DNA of 64,000 bases from Bufo bufo. Taxonomy: Eukaryota > Chordata > Amphibia > Anura > Bufonidae. The translations under genes and the position numbers were made by a program. This document shows, in pieces, positions 9,875 through 22,000 of this stretch; positions within the stretch are counted from its first letter, which is position 1; the number at the start of each line of letters is the position of its first letter. The notes beneath the pieces were generated by a model. The model was not told where the DNA came from. It searched no databases and saw only the letters and a program-made list of their open reading frames with translations. Location: positions 404,226,645 through 404,290,644 of the forward strand of contig NC_053389.1 in the NCBI RefSeq assembly GCF_905171765.1, given 5' to 3'.

Positions 9875-12800
9875 TCCAGCGGAGGTTGCAGGTCACCTCG
9901 TCACCCTCACTAAGAGGGTGGAGACCCTCAACGTGACTGTACAACATCTTCAGCTAGAAAACCAGGCACTACGGTAACTTGTCACTCAGGGGCCAGGACA
10001 CCCCCGTGATGGACCAGAACCCAAGGTCAGCCCACCTGAGATATTCTCGGGTGACCGAAGGCAGTTCAGGGATTTCCTGAACGCGTGCAAACTAATGTTT
10101 GAGCTGCAGCCCCGGACTTACCCAACTGACAGAACAAAAGTACTTACCATGATCTCTTACCTCAGGGGGGAGCCCAGAGCATGGGCCAATACTTATTTAG
10201 AAAAGGAAGACCCAGTCCTGGATTCCTTCCCTCTGTTCCTTGAAAAAATTGTCCTTCTCTACGAGGACCATAGTAAAGAGCTGACCGCTGAGACCGCTAT
10301 ACGCAGCCTTAAACAAGGGAGACGACCTGTAGAGGACTTTATTGCGGAATACACTCGCTGGGCCCGGGAGACTGAATGGAATGACCTCACCCTTAGGAAT
10401 CAGTTCCGCCTAGGTCTTTCCGAGGCCCTGAAGGACGAATTAGCCCGAGGAGAATTACCACTTACACTTAATGCCTTGATGCAGAAGGCCACCACCATTG
10501 ACAGACGGCTGAGGGAACGCAGAGCCGAGAGAGTCTCAGGCTTCACACCCAACCCAAGACCGTCCAGCCAGGGTCCTGCTGTAGAGATGATGGAGATTGG
10601 GGCGATCCGAGGACCTCTGACCGAGAGAGAGAAAGCCAGGAGACGTAACCTCAACCTCTGTTTATACTGTGCGTCTGCTGACCATACCGTTGACGGATGC
10701 CCTGCGATACGTAAGAATTGCGAAGGTAAGAGCGGCACGTTTTGTACCTTAGGCAGTACAAAAAATAGTACTGGTGGTTACATATACACGTCTCTCACCT
10801 TACAGTGGGACCAAAACCGGATTATCGTTGAAGCCATGGTGGACACAGGAGCTTCGGGGAATTTTATCGACATGCATCTGGTTGAGCGAAATAAAATTCC
10901 CCACATGAGAAAAAACGTTCCGATATCCGTGAGTTTCATTGACGGTACCACTTCTAGTCCTATCCACAGTCAGACTCAACCCCTCATGGTGACATGTGAA
11001 AATAACCACACAGAATTCTTATCCCTTGATATCATACACTCTCCATTGTTTCCCGTGATTCTTGGGTTGCCATGGTTGCAAATACACCAGCCAACCCTCC
11101 TATGGAAACAGGGGAGAGTTCAGTTTACGTCACCTTATTGTATGGAGACCTGCTTTCCTCTCAAATCTCTCATGCACGTGGGAGTGAACCAGGTTCCCAG
11201 CCAATACGCAGACTTTGCTGAGGTATTCAGCGCAAAGAAGGCGGAATCTCTTCCGCCCCATAGATCTTACGATTGCCCCATAGACTTGCTGCCGGGTAGT
11301 GAGATACCCACGGGTAAAATTTATCCATTGGCACAACCAGAACTTGTTCACCTCAAACAGTACCTAGAAGAGAATTTGCGAAAATGTTTTATTCAGCCTT
11401 CAACCTCCCCGGCAGCAGCAGGGATGTTCTTCGTGAGAAACAAAGACTCAAGCCTAAGGCCCATCATAGATTACAGAGCCTTGAACAAAGTAACAATCAA
11501 AAATCGGTACCCCTTGCCGCTAATATCCGAACTCATAGAAAGATTACAAACAGCAACAATCTACACCAAGCTGGATTTGAGAGGCGCATACAACTTAATT
11601 AGGATCAGAAAAGGTGATGAATGGAAGACAGCCTTCCGCACTCGGTATGGACTCTTCGAGTATACAGTGATGCCCGTCGGGTTGTGCAACGCCCCTGCCA
11701 CATTCCAAAATTTTATTAACGACATCTTTAGGGATCTACTGGACGTATGTGTAATCATCTATCTTGATGATATACTAGTGTATTCCGATAACTTTCACGA
11801 TCACAGGAAACATGTCCGTTGGGTTCTTGCTCGGTTAAGTGTTCATCGCTTATACGTCAAACAGGAAAAATGTGTGTCCGAGACTACTTCTCTTCCCTTC
11901 CTCGGATACATAATTTCACCCAAGGGTATCCAGATGGATCACTAAAAAATCACTTGCATCCAAAATTGACCGATCCCGGATTCCAGGAAAGCTCTTCAAC
12001 GGTTCCTGGGGTTCTCAAACTTCTATAGGAAATTTATTAAAGATTTCTCCGCTACCACTAAACCACTAACCCGCTTAACTAGTGTCAACACGAAGTTCGT
12101 TTGGTCCAAGGACGCCCAATCAGCGTTTGAGTTATTAAAGAACAGGTTCACTACGGCACCGATACTGACTCTCCCAAATCCGAACCATCACTACGTGCTG
12201 GAAGTAGACGCATCCCAGGCAGCCATAGGAGCCGTTCTGTCCCAGCGAAGCTCTTTTTCAACTCCGTTACATCCTATCGGGTTCTACTCCCGGACGCTAA
12301 ATACCGCCGAATTCAATTACCCCATAGGCGAAAAGAAACTCCTCGCCATAAAATGCTTCCTGGAAAATTGGAGGCATTTACTTGAAGGATCAATACACCC
12401 CATCACAATTTATACGGATCACCGTAATCTACAATACCTGAAAACCAATAAAACACTATCAGGCCGTCAAGTACGGTGGAGTTTTTTTTTTTTCGACAGG
12501 TTTAACTTCCAAATTACATACCGACCAGGCTCAAAAAATGGGAAGGCCGACGCCTTGTCAAGACTGGCTGAAATTCGCACCTCAGACACGGCCCCCACAT
12601 GGATCATTCCACCGAAGAAACTCGTCCTTGCCACCATAACGTTGGAAACCCAGCTCAAGGATGCTCTAATTAATGACCATGCTAATACCCCCCCGGTCTT
12701 TCGCAGAACCAACAGGGTCTCCTTTACAAGGACAGCCAACTGTATATACTACCCTCCCTCACCAATCAGGTGATCAAACTTTGCCATGATTTACCCCTCG

Positions 12801-14180
12801 CGGGACATCCCGGCATTGCTAAAACCACAACCCTGATACGCAGGAACTTCTGGTGGCCAAAGATGACCAAACAAATTGAGGAATACGTTTCCACGTGCGA
12901 GACCTGTGCCTCATGTAAAACTGACAGGAACCGACCTTATGGTCTCCTAATGAGTCTTCCCATCGCCAACAGACCCTGAAAATGGGTCTCGATGGATTTC
13001 ATAGTTGAACTTCCCCTTTCTAGAGGAAACAATACCATCATGGTGGTAGTGGATTTGCTGACTAAGATGGCACACTTCGTGCCCCTCAAGAAGTTACCCT
13101 CCTCCGAGGAAACGGCCGTGGTATTCCTGTCTAATATTATTAAGTTACATGGAATTCCTAGCCAGGTCATATCAGACAGGGGTTCGCAATTCGTATCCAA
13201 ATTCTGGAGAGCACTTTGTTCCAGACTTCAAATCGACCACAGAATGTCTACCGCCTATCACCCCCGCAACTAATGGGCAGACTGAAAGGGTGAATCAGTG
13301 TCTGGAACAGTTTCTCAGATGTCACTGCTCATTTCTCCAGGATGACTGGGAGGGCCTACTTCCTCTCGCTGAATTTGCCTATAATAATTCTACGAATTCC
13401 TCCACATTACATACTCCATTCTTTGCTAATTACGGATTTCACCCTAGGTCTCTTCCTCAAACCAGCCTTCCCACAAATGTTCCAGCCACAGACGATTATC
13501 TGACCACTTTGCAAACTACCCTTAAGACGCTAAAAGACAACCTTCAACGGGCAAAGGAAAGACAGAAGTTTTACTACGACCGTCGTAGGAGAGAAAATCC
13601 TCCCTACCAGGTCGGAGACTCGGTTTGGTTATCAACAAGAAACCTTCGGTTGGGGGTACCTTCCAAGAAATTGGGAAGACAATTCCTGGGTCCTTTTCCG
13701 ATAGATAGGATTATTAACCCCAACATGGTGAGACTCACCCTTCCTCCTCGATTACAGGTACATCCCACATTCCACGTGTCACTACTGAAGCCGTTTAGAC
13801 CTAGGCCGTTCCCATCAAATGATCCACGACCCTTGCCGCCGATAGAGGTCCAAGGAGAAGAAGAATTTGAAGTTGAGCAGCTCATTGATTCCAGAAGAAG
13901 ACGGGGGAAGATCCAGTATCTCGTTAGATGGAAGGGGTATGGTCCCCAGGATGACTCTTGGGAAGATGTGCAAAACGTTCATGCTCCCAGACTCCAAAGA
14001 TTGTTCCATAGAAGATTTCCCAACCGACCCTCTCCTAGTGGGGTACCCCGGAGGGGTCCCTTAAGGGGGAGGGGGGGTACTGTAACAGTACAGCCTGGAT
14101 CGCAGCGGCTCCCTGTGACTCCGCCCACTTACCTCCGGGCCTTAAATAGAAGACAGGTGCTAAGCAGGGTGTTCCACTAA
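9870..14180 (+). pseudogene. Chromovirus gag-pol polyprotein, decayed
   Basis: The start is the ATG at 9870, right after the primer site. In order: gag with FSGDRRQF and a capsid domain (10035-10560); an intact CCHC knuckle CLYCASADHTVDGC (about 10662-10703); protease AMVDTGASGNFID (about 10835); reverse transcriptase with LRPIIDYRALNK and the catalytic IIYLDD (about 11752-11772); RNase H starting VLEVDASQAAIGAVLSQR (12195); integrase HHCC (HDLPLAGHPG ... CETC, 12785-12915) and D,D,E core (MDFIVELP, ISDRGSQF, NGQTERVNQCLEQF, 12990-13320); and a chromodomain (VEQLID ... YLVRWKGYGPQDDSWE, 13870-13965). Lesions: TAA at 9975 (codon 36), TAA at 11943, TGA near 11970, a frameshift near a C-run at about 12690, TGA at 12977, and a frameshift in the C-run near 13262. 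Pol has no stop before the 3' LTR and reads about 33 codons into it. Confidence 0.95.
14064..14078 (+). promoter_or_regulatory. Polypurine tract
   Basis: The purine run aagggggaggggggg lies just before the 3' LTR start at 14081, the expected place for plus-strand priming of reverse transcription. It also lies inside the pol reading frame (encoding RGRGG). Confidence 0.8.
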
Positions 14181-15140
14181 TGGAGTGCGCACCCTGCTAG
14201 CTCCATTGCATCTGAGGACTCTGTCCACATATCCAGACCTGGATCCCTAACAACATTGTGAAGGACTGCCTACCTTCTTGCCACTGGCTTCCCCACTGCT
14301 GGCTTCCTAGCCAGGACCAACTAACCGCAAGTATATGCCTGTTACCTGCTCTGATTAAGGTCCTGGAACTCAGAGTGGGGTGGTTCCTGCTGGTGTGAGG
14401 CGATATTCCCAAACCAACTCTGAACTCAGGACATGCTATACAAACTCTGAACCTACTGCATATTATATACTAAACTGAGGACATGCTATACTAACTCTGA
14501 ACCTGCTGCATATTATATACTAAACTGAGGACATGCTATACTCACTCTGAACCTACTGCATATTATATACTAAACTGAGGACATGCTATACTAACTCTGA
14601 ACCTGCTGCATATTATATATTAAACTGAGGACATGCTATACTAACTCTGAACCTGCTGCATATTATATACTAAACTGAGGACATGCTATACTAACTCTGA
14701 ACCTGCTGCATATTATATACTAAACTGAGGACATGCTATACTCACTCTGAACCTACTGCATATTATATACTAAAACTGAGGACATGCTATACTAACTCTG
14801 AACCTACTGCATACTACATACTAAACTGAGGACATGCTATATACTAACCCTGAACCTATGGCATACTATATACTAAACTGAGGGCATACTATATACTAAC
14901 TCTGAACTGTGCACAAGCTTATACTAACTTGTGACTCCTGTAATACTGGGGGACCTTCCTTTCCAGCAGTAACTAATTAGATGGATAGCGGTAAATGATT
15001 TTGTTACCCCAAACTCTCCGCCCAAGACTGAGAGAGACGCCTGGGGTACATACTGAGTAACCGCGAATCCCACAGGGATAATAGTGGATGTCCATTGCTT
15101 CCGCAGTTGAGATCCTAACTGATCAACTAGGTGCGTTACA
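14081..15140 (+). repeat. 3' LTR of the chromovirus
   Basis: Near-identical to 8790-9853 and includes the 50-bp array at 14422-14905 with the same number of units. It is followed by the target duplication gtagc. Confidence 0.93.
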
Positions 15141-15145
15141 GTAGC

Positions 15146-15640
15146 ATGTATGTATGGACAGCAGAGAAACAGTAATTCCTATCACACTACCTAACACCCT
15201 GCACTGGAACATATCAGCTACACTATGGTATATCACTATCTAAGCTATACTGACTATATCCCACTAACTATCTGTATTATATATATGAGCTATCTAACTA
15301 TCTAATGTAATTGGATAAGGATCCAGGTGAAACCACAGAGCACAGCAATGTCACTTCTCTCTCTCTCAGAACTGCAAAAAAACAGCAGAAAATGGCTGCT
15401 GGGGAGTTTCTTATATAGTAAAGGAGTATGCAACTTTCCTTTTGGTTGCTAGGGATGTTGCTAAGCTCTGACCTTCTCATTGGCCCACAAGCAAAAAGGA
15501 AGGTTACTGATGAAAAACAAATCTAGAATATTTGCGATTATGAATATATATTATTCTACATCTTCGCAAATTGTCAAAGTGCCGATATTCGCAATAAAAA
15601 TTTGTGATTAGAATATTTGCGATCAACATTATTAGATTTA
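15146..15640. repeat. Right half of the AT-rich MITE interrupted by the chromovirus
   Basis: This continues the sequence left of 8790. Its right end carries aatatttgcgat / gatattcgcaataaa motifs that mirror the left end near 8605-8650. A GC-poor middle has no coding capacity. Boundaries are approximate because the element and the next foldback abut. Confidence 0.5.
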
Positions 15641-15950
15641 TGATTATAAATCTCAATACACTGCAGGACGGCCTGTGGGAGAAAGCACAGAGCCCTATGT
15701 AGTCTTCTGATATCAGCAGTGTAGGAATGAGGACCAGACACGCTGCTGTGGGGGAGCAGCGTCATTAGAAAACACTTCAGCCTTCGAGTACAGGATGAGT
15801 ACCCTAAGCACAGGAACACAGCGGAACAGTTATCACAGCTATCAACTGCAGGGCTGCCATCAGAAACTTTGGGGCCCCTTACACAGCTCAAGGCCTGCCC
15901 CCCCCCCTCCGTGGCCCGCTCATACTCCGCCCCTTTAGAATGACACTGTT

Positions 15951-16840
15951 ATGGAGGGGGATCTGTGGATGACACATACTGTACATAGCATCTTATGCTA
16001 TGCGTCATCCACAGATCCACCCCATGACAGTGTCATCCACAGAACCCCCCCATAACAGTGCCATCCACAGATCCCCCCCATAAGTGTCATCCACAGATCC
16101 CCCCTATAATAGTGTCATACACAGATCCCCCCATAACAGTGCCATCCACAGATCCCCCATAATTGTGTCATCCACAGATCCCCCATAACAGTGCCATCCA
16201 CAGATCCCCCATAATATTGTCATCCACAGATCCCCCATAACAGATCCCCCTCCCTATAACAGTGCTGCCATCCATAGATCCCCCCCCCCGCCGCTCACAG
16301 GAGTATACATTTATAAACTGTAATCCGTATCCCCCTCACTAACAGTGTCATCTACAGATCCCCCCCATAACAGTGCCATCCACAGATCCCCCATAATTGT
16401 GTCATCCACAGATCCCCCATAACAGTGCCATCCACAGATCCCCCATAACAGTGTCATCCACAGATCCCCCATAACAGTGTCATCCACAGATCCCCCATAA
16501 CATATCCCCCTCCTTATAACAGTGCCGCCATCCATAGATCCCCCTCCCCACTGCTCACAGGAGTATACATTTATAAACTGTAATCCATATCCCCAATAAC
16601 AGTGTCATCCTCAGATCCCCCCATAAGTGTCATCCGCAGATCCCCCCTATAATAGTGTCATCCACAGATCCCCCCATAACAGTGCCACCCACAGTACCCC
16701 ATAATAGTGTCATCCCCAGATCCCCCCCATAACAGTGTCATCCACAGATCCCCCATAACAGATCCCCCTCCCTATAACAGTGCCGCCATCCATAGATCCC
16801 CCTCCCCGCCGCTCACAGGAGTATACATTTATAAACTGTA
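15951..16840. repeat. Minisatellite with ~260-bp higher-order period
   Basis: The basic unit is about 27-29 bp, of the form cccccataacagtgtcatccacagat. Every ~260 bp the run is interrupted by gctcacaggagtatacattt followed by ataaactgtaatcc (16293, 16553, 16811), so three higher-order units are visible. The reading frame on the minus strand is an artefact of the repeat. Confidence 0.85.
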
Positions 16841-17105
16841 ATCCTTATCCTGCAGACAGTAACTTTAACTTTAAATCAGCACTCATCTCTTTACTACCTT
16901 ACATTCAGCTCCCTCCAGTAACAGGCAGTGCGGGCGGCAGCGCTAACTCACTGACGTCACGCGCCTGTGCCGCCTAGTGGGAGGAGCAGACGCGTGATGT
17001 CAGTGAGTGAGCGCCGCCTGCACTGCCTGTTACCGGAGATGAGTCAGTGTAAGATAGTAAAGAGTTGAGCGCTGTTTTAAAGTAACTGCAGCAGGATACG
17101 GATTT
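16840..17105. repeat. Inner inverted repeat (about 120-bp arms)
   Basis: Left arm: ctgcagacagtaac, ccagtaacaggcagtgcggg, ctcactgacgtcacgcgcct. Right arm, inverted: gacgcgtgatgtcagtgagt, cactgcctgttaccgg, aagtaactgcagcagg. The arms contain CRE-like tgacgtca. The loop is about 25 bp. Confidence 0.8.
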
Positions 17106-17370
17106 CCTGTAGCGAGGCGGCCTATCACTCACTGACTGACACAAAAATAAATAAATAAAAGGCTCGGGACCAGCCAGACCCACCTCCCGGGGTCCGGGCC
17201 CCTTACTGGGGTATCGGCTGTACCCCCCTGATGGCGGCCCTGATCAACTGCACATACAGATTCACAATGCTGATACCGGGATACCTTACATAGGGCTTTC
17301 TCACACAGGCCGTCCTGCAGTGTCACCAGAAGGATGAGTTTTATAATCATAAATCTTATTTTAGCTCCTT

Positions 17371-17660
17371 CAGCTTTTATTAGCTTTTCTTCTTGGGGAA
17401 ATAAGCCAGTGCCAATCCCTATACACAACACATGCACAATCTGCTAAACTGAGTGGACATGTGTATGGATGGGATAAATTTCAGTTGAATACACAGAAAT
17501 ATCTTATATATGGTCAGCTTTAGAAAGAGGATATTATTTCAATGTCTTCACTTGAGAATCTTATTGTACATTAATGCTTCATGGCGAGCTCAACATGCTA
17601 AAACTAAAGGGGGGGTCCAGGACTAAAAAAGATGCCTGCTTTCTTCCAAAAAAAATGTGC
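17371..17660. other. No feature seen
   Basis: AT-rich DNA between the foldback and the solo LTR. There is no open frame with recognisable content and no repeat structure noticed. Confidence 0.5.
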
Positions 17661-17665
17661 CACAC

Positions 17666-18630
17666 TGTCACGGCCAGGCCCATGACTGTGACTTCTTACC
17701 GCATGCAGTTGCCGGCGGTTTTGCATGGGTCTTCAACCACGGGTGAGGGCCGCTTGTTTGTGGCCTCACTTGTGGTTGCCGCGGGCAACTAGTGTTGGGG
17801 ATTAGCAGCAGAGCAGCCTGAGCGTTGCTAGGCAGCTTGCTGCCCTGGCATGCGGTCACACCTAGCAACCCTTTGTTAGGTGTGTGTGTTTTGTGCACTG
17901 TGTTGTTTGTCATTGTGTGCACTTTCCCTTATGTAAGTGGTGTTTTCCCTTCCCTGGTGTTGGAAGGGTTAATCTCCTTCCTAGTGTGTGTGATGTCACT
18001 GGGTGTGTCTGACCGTTGGGTGTGGCCTCTTAGGCCTATATAGCCTTGGTGTTTGGCAGGGCTCAGGAGGTTGCTTCAGCATGCTTGCTGATAGCAGCCT
18101 CCTGTGTTTACCAACTGCCTGTGAGAGCCACCCTTGTGGTTCATAAAACCATATGTCACATTTACTTTATGTTAGGTTGTGTGTGATGTCTATGTGATGT
18201 TTTGTTGGGACTTTCTTATGTGTTTTGTGCAGTTTACGGTTCTGGATTCCTGTTGCTCAGGGATCCAGTCAGCAAGGCTGTGGCAGGTTGGAGGAACTTA
18301 TAGTTCGCCTGCCATATCCGTAAAACTGTTTGTGTTCCCCTTTTTCCCAACAGCTTGGCCAGTGAGACTCCTGCTCCTCCGCGTCTAGGAGGAGTAGGTC
18401 GTCTTACCCTTACTCCTAGCGCAGGGATCTGCGGAGGGTAAGATAGGGCTCCGAGGTTCCTGCGCATGGGTCCTCCTACCTTTAAGGTCGGCCCATGCAG
18501 TTAGGAGTTAGGGTCAGGGTAGGGACGCTGTTAGGAGGTGACCTGCTCCCTATCCTGTTCTCCTGGCCGAGTAGGCCTACAGCACCTGGCATCGCACGGC
18601 TGAGGATTTCCCCCATCCTCAGCCGTGACA
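17666..18630 (+). repeat. Solo LTR (965 bp), Gypsy-like
   Basis: It starts TGTCACGGCC and ends AGCCGTGACA, and is flanked by the 5-bp duplication cacac (17661-17665 and 18631-18635). No internal coding region is present, so it is a solo LTR left by recombination, or a TRIM-like unit. A shorter inverted copy of the same family lies at 55423-56010. Confidence 0.8.
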
Positions 18631-18777
18631 CACACCTGTCCAAAGTTTTTTTTTTTTATTGTATTACAGCTCAGTCCTATTGACTTAACTGGTTGAGGTG
18701 CAATACCAGGCACAACCCAAGTGTGTGGCTGTTTTTGGAATGGAGCAGCCATCTTTTTATATTCCACTAGACATTAA

Positions 18778-18796
18778 GCCCGTTATAATAACGGGC
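18778..18796 (-). terminator. Helitron 3' hairpin
   Basis: A perfect 8-bp stem (gcccgtta / taacgggc) with a 3-nt loop lies 7 nt inside the CTAG end. This is the transposition-termination hairpin typical of Helitrons. The second copy has the same stem at 32590-32608. Confidence 0.92.
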
Positions 18797-19037
18797 GCTA
18801 GAACAGTAGTGTATAAACATTAGTAGAAACAGTCTATATTAAATAGTAAGATAATTTAACCACATTGTATTTCTTGTTTTATTTTCTTTTGTCAAAAATA
18901 TTTTGGAAAGAAGTCAAAAGTAAATTAATAATAAAAATAAAATGGAAACGTTTATATCACGATACAGTAAGTATATTTTGTAACAATCTGAATCAGATAT
19001 TCAGGAAAAAGGTATTTTTAAACCTCTTGAAATTTTT

Positions 19038-22000
19038 CTATAAAATTTCTTTATACACAACATTTCTTGTAAATATTATATCTGAATTTGGCAACAGTTT
19101 GCCTTGTTCAGGACCATCTACAACCTTTACAACCACATCTGAAAAAGTTCTAACTCTAGATAATGCAACATATAACTGACCGTGGCAGAATACTGGTTCT
19201 GGCAAGTATATGACAACTTTTTGTAAGGTTTGCCCCTGAGCTTTATTAATTGTCATGGCAAAGGCTAATGCAACTGGAAATTGTCTTAAGGTAAATGGCA
19301 AATTAGTAGAGGATGGAGCTAAATCAATACGTGGAATAAAGACCATGTCCCCTTCCGCTGAACCTGTTATTACTTGAGCAATAATGAGGTTTCTTTTCAA
19401 GTCTTTAACAAAGAGGCGGGTTCCATTGCACAATCCTCTTTTAGTGTTTATATTTCTGAGGAGCATAATTATTGCTCCCTTTTTAAGGTTCAGTTTATGC
19501 CTCGGCATTCCTGTTGGAGTTAACTCATTAAGAAACTCAATAGGATAGTTCTTCATATCTTCCTCAGTTGAGTCATCAATTGAGTTTGAGCTAAGGAATG
19601 TCACAGTATCTCCTTCCAAAATGTTTAGCACCTCTTCATTTATGCTATCAACATCAGAATTCTTTGGGCAAAGAATACATTTTTTTGTTATCTTTGAGAC
19701 ATCAGCTACTAAAATTCGTTCTCCAAAAAAGTTGTTGACAATATTTCCTGTACATAAAATTTTTGAAGGGATTTCAATTATGTCTTCAGGCAAACTGTCA
19801 ATGTGTGGTGTATCACCATTGCCAACTTGGATCAACCAATTGCTGCATTCAGTATCAACTGAACGGATATTGTTTGTAAGGTTAAGTATTTGGAAGTTTT
19901 GCCACAGCTTATTATACTTTATACATGCTTCAACAATTTTTGTCCGGTCACCATGAGGAACCACTGGAAGTGTTTGCTGAAAATCTCCACCAAGTAATAA
20001 AACTTTTCCTCCAAAGGGTTTCTGGTTATCCATTATTTATTTTAGCAGTTTGTCAACCACTGTAAGAGCAATAGATGGGCCATTGTACACTCATCCCAAA
20101 TGAGCACTGTAGATGATCTCAAATTTTCAGCATCAGCAGAATTGAGACGCATATTTGATATTGAGTTCTCAACTATCGGAAAACAGGTAATTTTAACTTA
20201 GAGTGGTATGTTCTTCCACCCTCAAGAAGATTGGCTACTATACCTGTTGAGGCTACAGGGAGTGCAATGTTACCTTCTCCACGAACTGTGCTGAGAAGGG
20301 TTTTGTAAAGATACGTTTTACCACTACCTCCTGGACCATCCAAGAAAAAACAACGGTTGAAAAGGTTGTCATTTTTGCTTGCAGACAATATATTTTCTGA
20401 AGTTCTTTTTTGTTCTCTGTTTAATGTTTTCTCCATTTCTTCAGCTCTGTATTTTTGTAATACCTTATCATACATATTCCAAAGTTGATCAGTATTTGGC
20501 ATTGTGGTGGAAGGCAATCCAAAATCTTCAGTTTTTGTCATGTAGTACCAGAATGTTGGCAAAATTTTTAAGTGCGATCTTACGACAAATTGTACAATCA
20601 TCATTGTGTTGTTTATGTTTGTGAACTAAATCTTCAATGAGATATTGCTCATATTTTAGAAAAAGTGCATTCATATTTTGTAATGATGCAAAAACGCAGA
20701 CATATGCAAACAATTCCCTAAGTTGTTTAGGCATTGTAAAGTAGACAGCATCTTCCAGAGTGTTCTCCCACACATCTTCATCATTAATAAGTCCCTTTGC
20801 TTTTGCAGCCTCTTGGAAAGTGGGATAGACATTACCATGTACTGTCCTCAGATCTTCAAAGGATACTGCACCAGCCACATGCAGCAATAGTAGACGCAGA
20901 CAGTAACGCTCTGCATCTGATATTAAGTTGACAGAATACATTCCTCCAATAATTTTTCTGCACCACGTTGACGCAATTTCCAGCAACAATTTTGAGAGTC
21001 AAACACATAATGCAAAGGAAATGTCCAAATATAATATATTCTTTGCTTCCTCTTTTTGTTGATTCAATTTGAACCAAGCTGTCAATTGAGTATCACGGTT
21101 TAAAGCTCTCTGTACCGCTGTGGCAATGTCATTTGGGTTAAAAAAAACTGATTGTTCTTCTGGCAGATGCACTGCTAATCTATGGATGGTATGGGATTGA
21201 TAATGCATTTCAAACCCATGCAAACACCATGCTGCTTCTGGAGCACTGACATACCTAGAATTAATAAAGGTGTTTATTTCATCATGATTCAAAGTACCGT
21301 GTTCTTGAATGACAACATTTGCACAATCATGACCTTTGTACACATATTTAAAAAGGTATTTGACACTTTTCACTGATGCACAAACTTCCACATTAATGTG
21401 TCAATTGTACTTCAACGCTAAGTAAGGATTATATGGTACAACCCAAGAATTATCAATATTCTTTCCGTTAAGAATTATAGTTTGGCCTGTCTTTCTTCTC
21501 TTGTACTTTGGATAGCCATTGCTATTAGCAATAGTTTTTTGTTGGAATTCCTTCGGAAAATTCTTACAGCATTTCTCTTTTGTCATACATGGAGAATTAG
21601 GATTGAGTGCTCCGCCTGGTCCATGAATCATATGCTTTGTTAAGATTGTATGTAAGCGAGGAGTGATTTCTATGTTAGGGATTTCAGCAGAGACAATTTT
21701 ATCTATCAGTTCTTCATTTTTTTGGTTTACAGCTTTCTTTAAGAATGAGAAGTATGTGAGCATGTGGTAAACCTCTCTTTTGAAATTCTATCACGTAGAC
21801 CATTGCTTTTGGGACTCCAAAAATATGTTTTTTACTGATGTCATCAATTAGAGCTTTGAGTTTTAGGTGAAATACTCTTGCAACTAAATGTGGTTGTCCA
21901 TCAACAGTTTGTCCATGTTGTAGGTTATGTACAATCTCTTCCCATTTGGGATTGCATGTCATTGTAATAAAAAGATCTGGTTTTCCATATTTTCTGACAA

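Larger units (their letters stand above)
8790..15140 (+). mobile_element. Complete Ty3/Gypsy chromovirus (LTR-gag-pol-chromodomain-LTR)
   Basis: Two LTRs (8790-9853, 1064 bp; 14081-15140, 1060 bp) flank one gag-pol region. Both start tgtaacagtacagcc and end gtgcgttaca. The element is bounded by a perfect 5-bp duplication, gtagc (8785-8789 and 15141-15145). Only around ten substitutions or small indels between the LTRs were noticed by eye, roughly 1 percent, so insertion was recent. The C-terminal chromodomain places it among chromoviruses. Confidence 0.95.
15625..17370. repeat. Compound foldback element
   Basis: Outer arms: 15625-15730 (agatttatgattataaa ... ctgcaggacggcctgtgg ... gagccctatgta) pairs with 17250-17370 in reverse complement, including acactgcaggacggcctgtg. 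Inner arms: 16840-16965 pairs with 16990-17105. A minisatellite fills the left side between the two arm sets (15951-16840). The stretch gggctgccatcag...ggggccccttac near 15850 mirrors agggccgccatca...aaggggcccgg near 17190-17245. No transposase remains. Confidence 0.7.
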
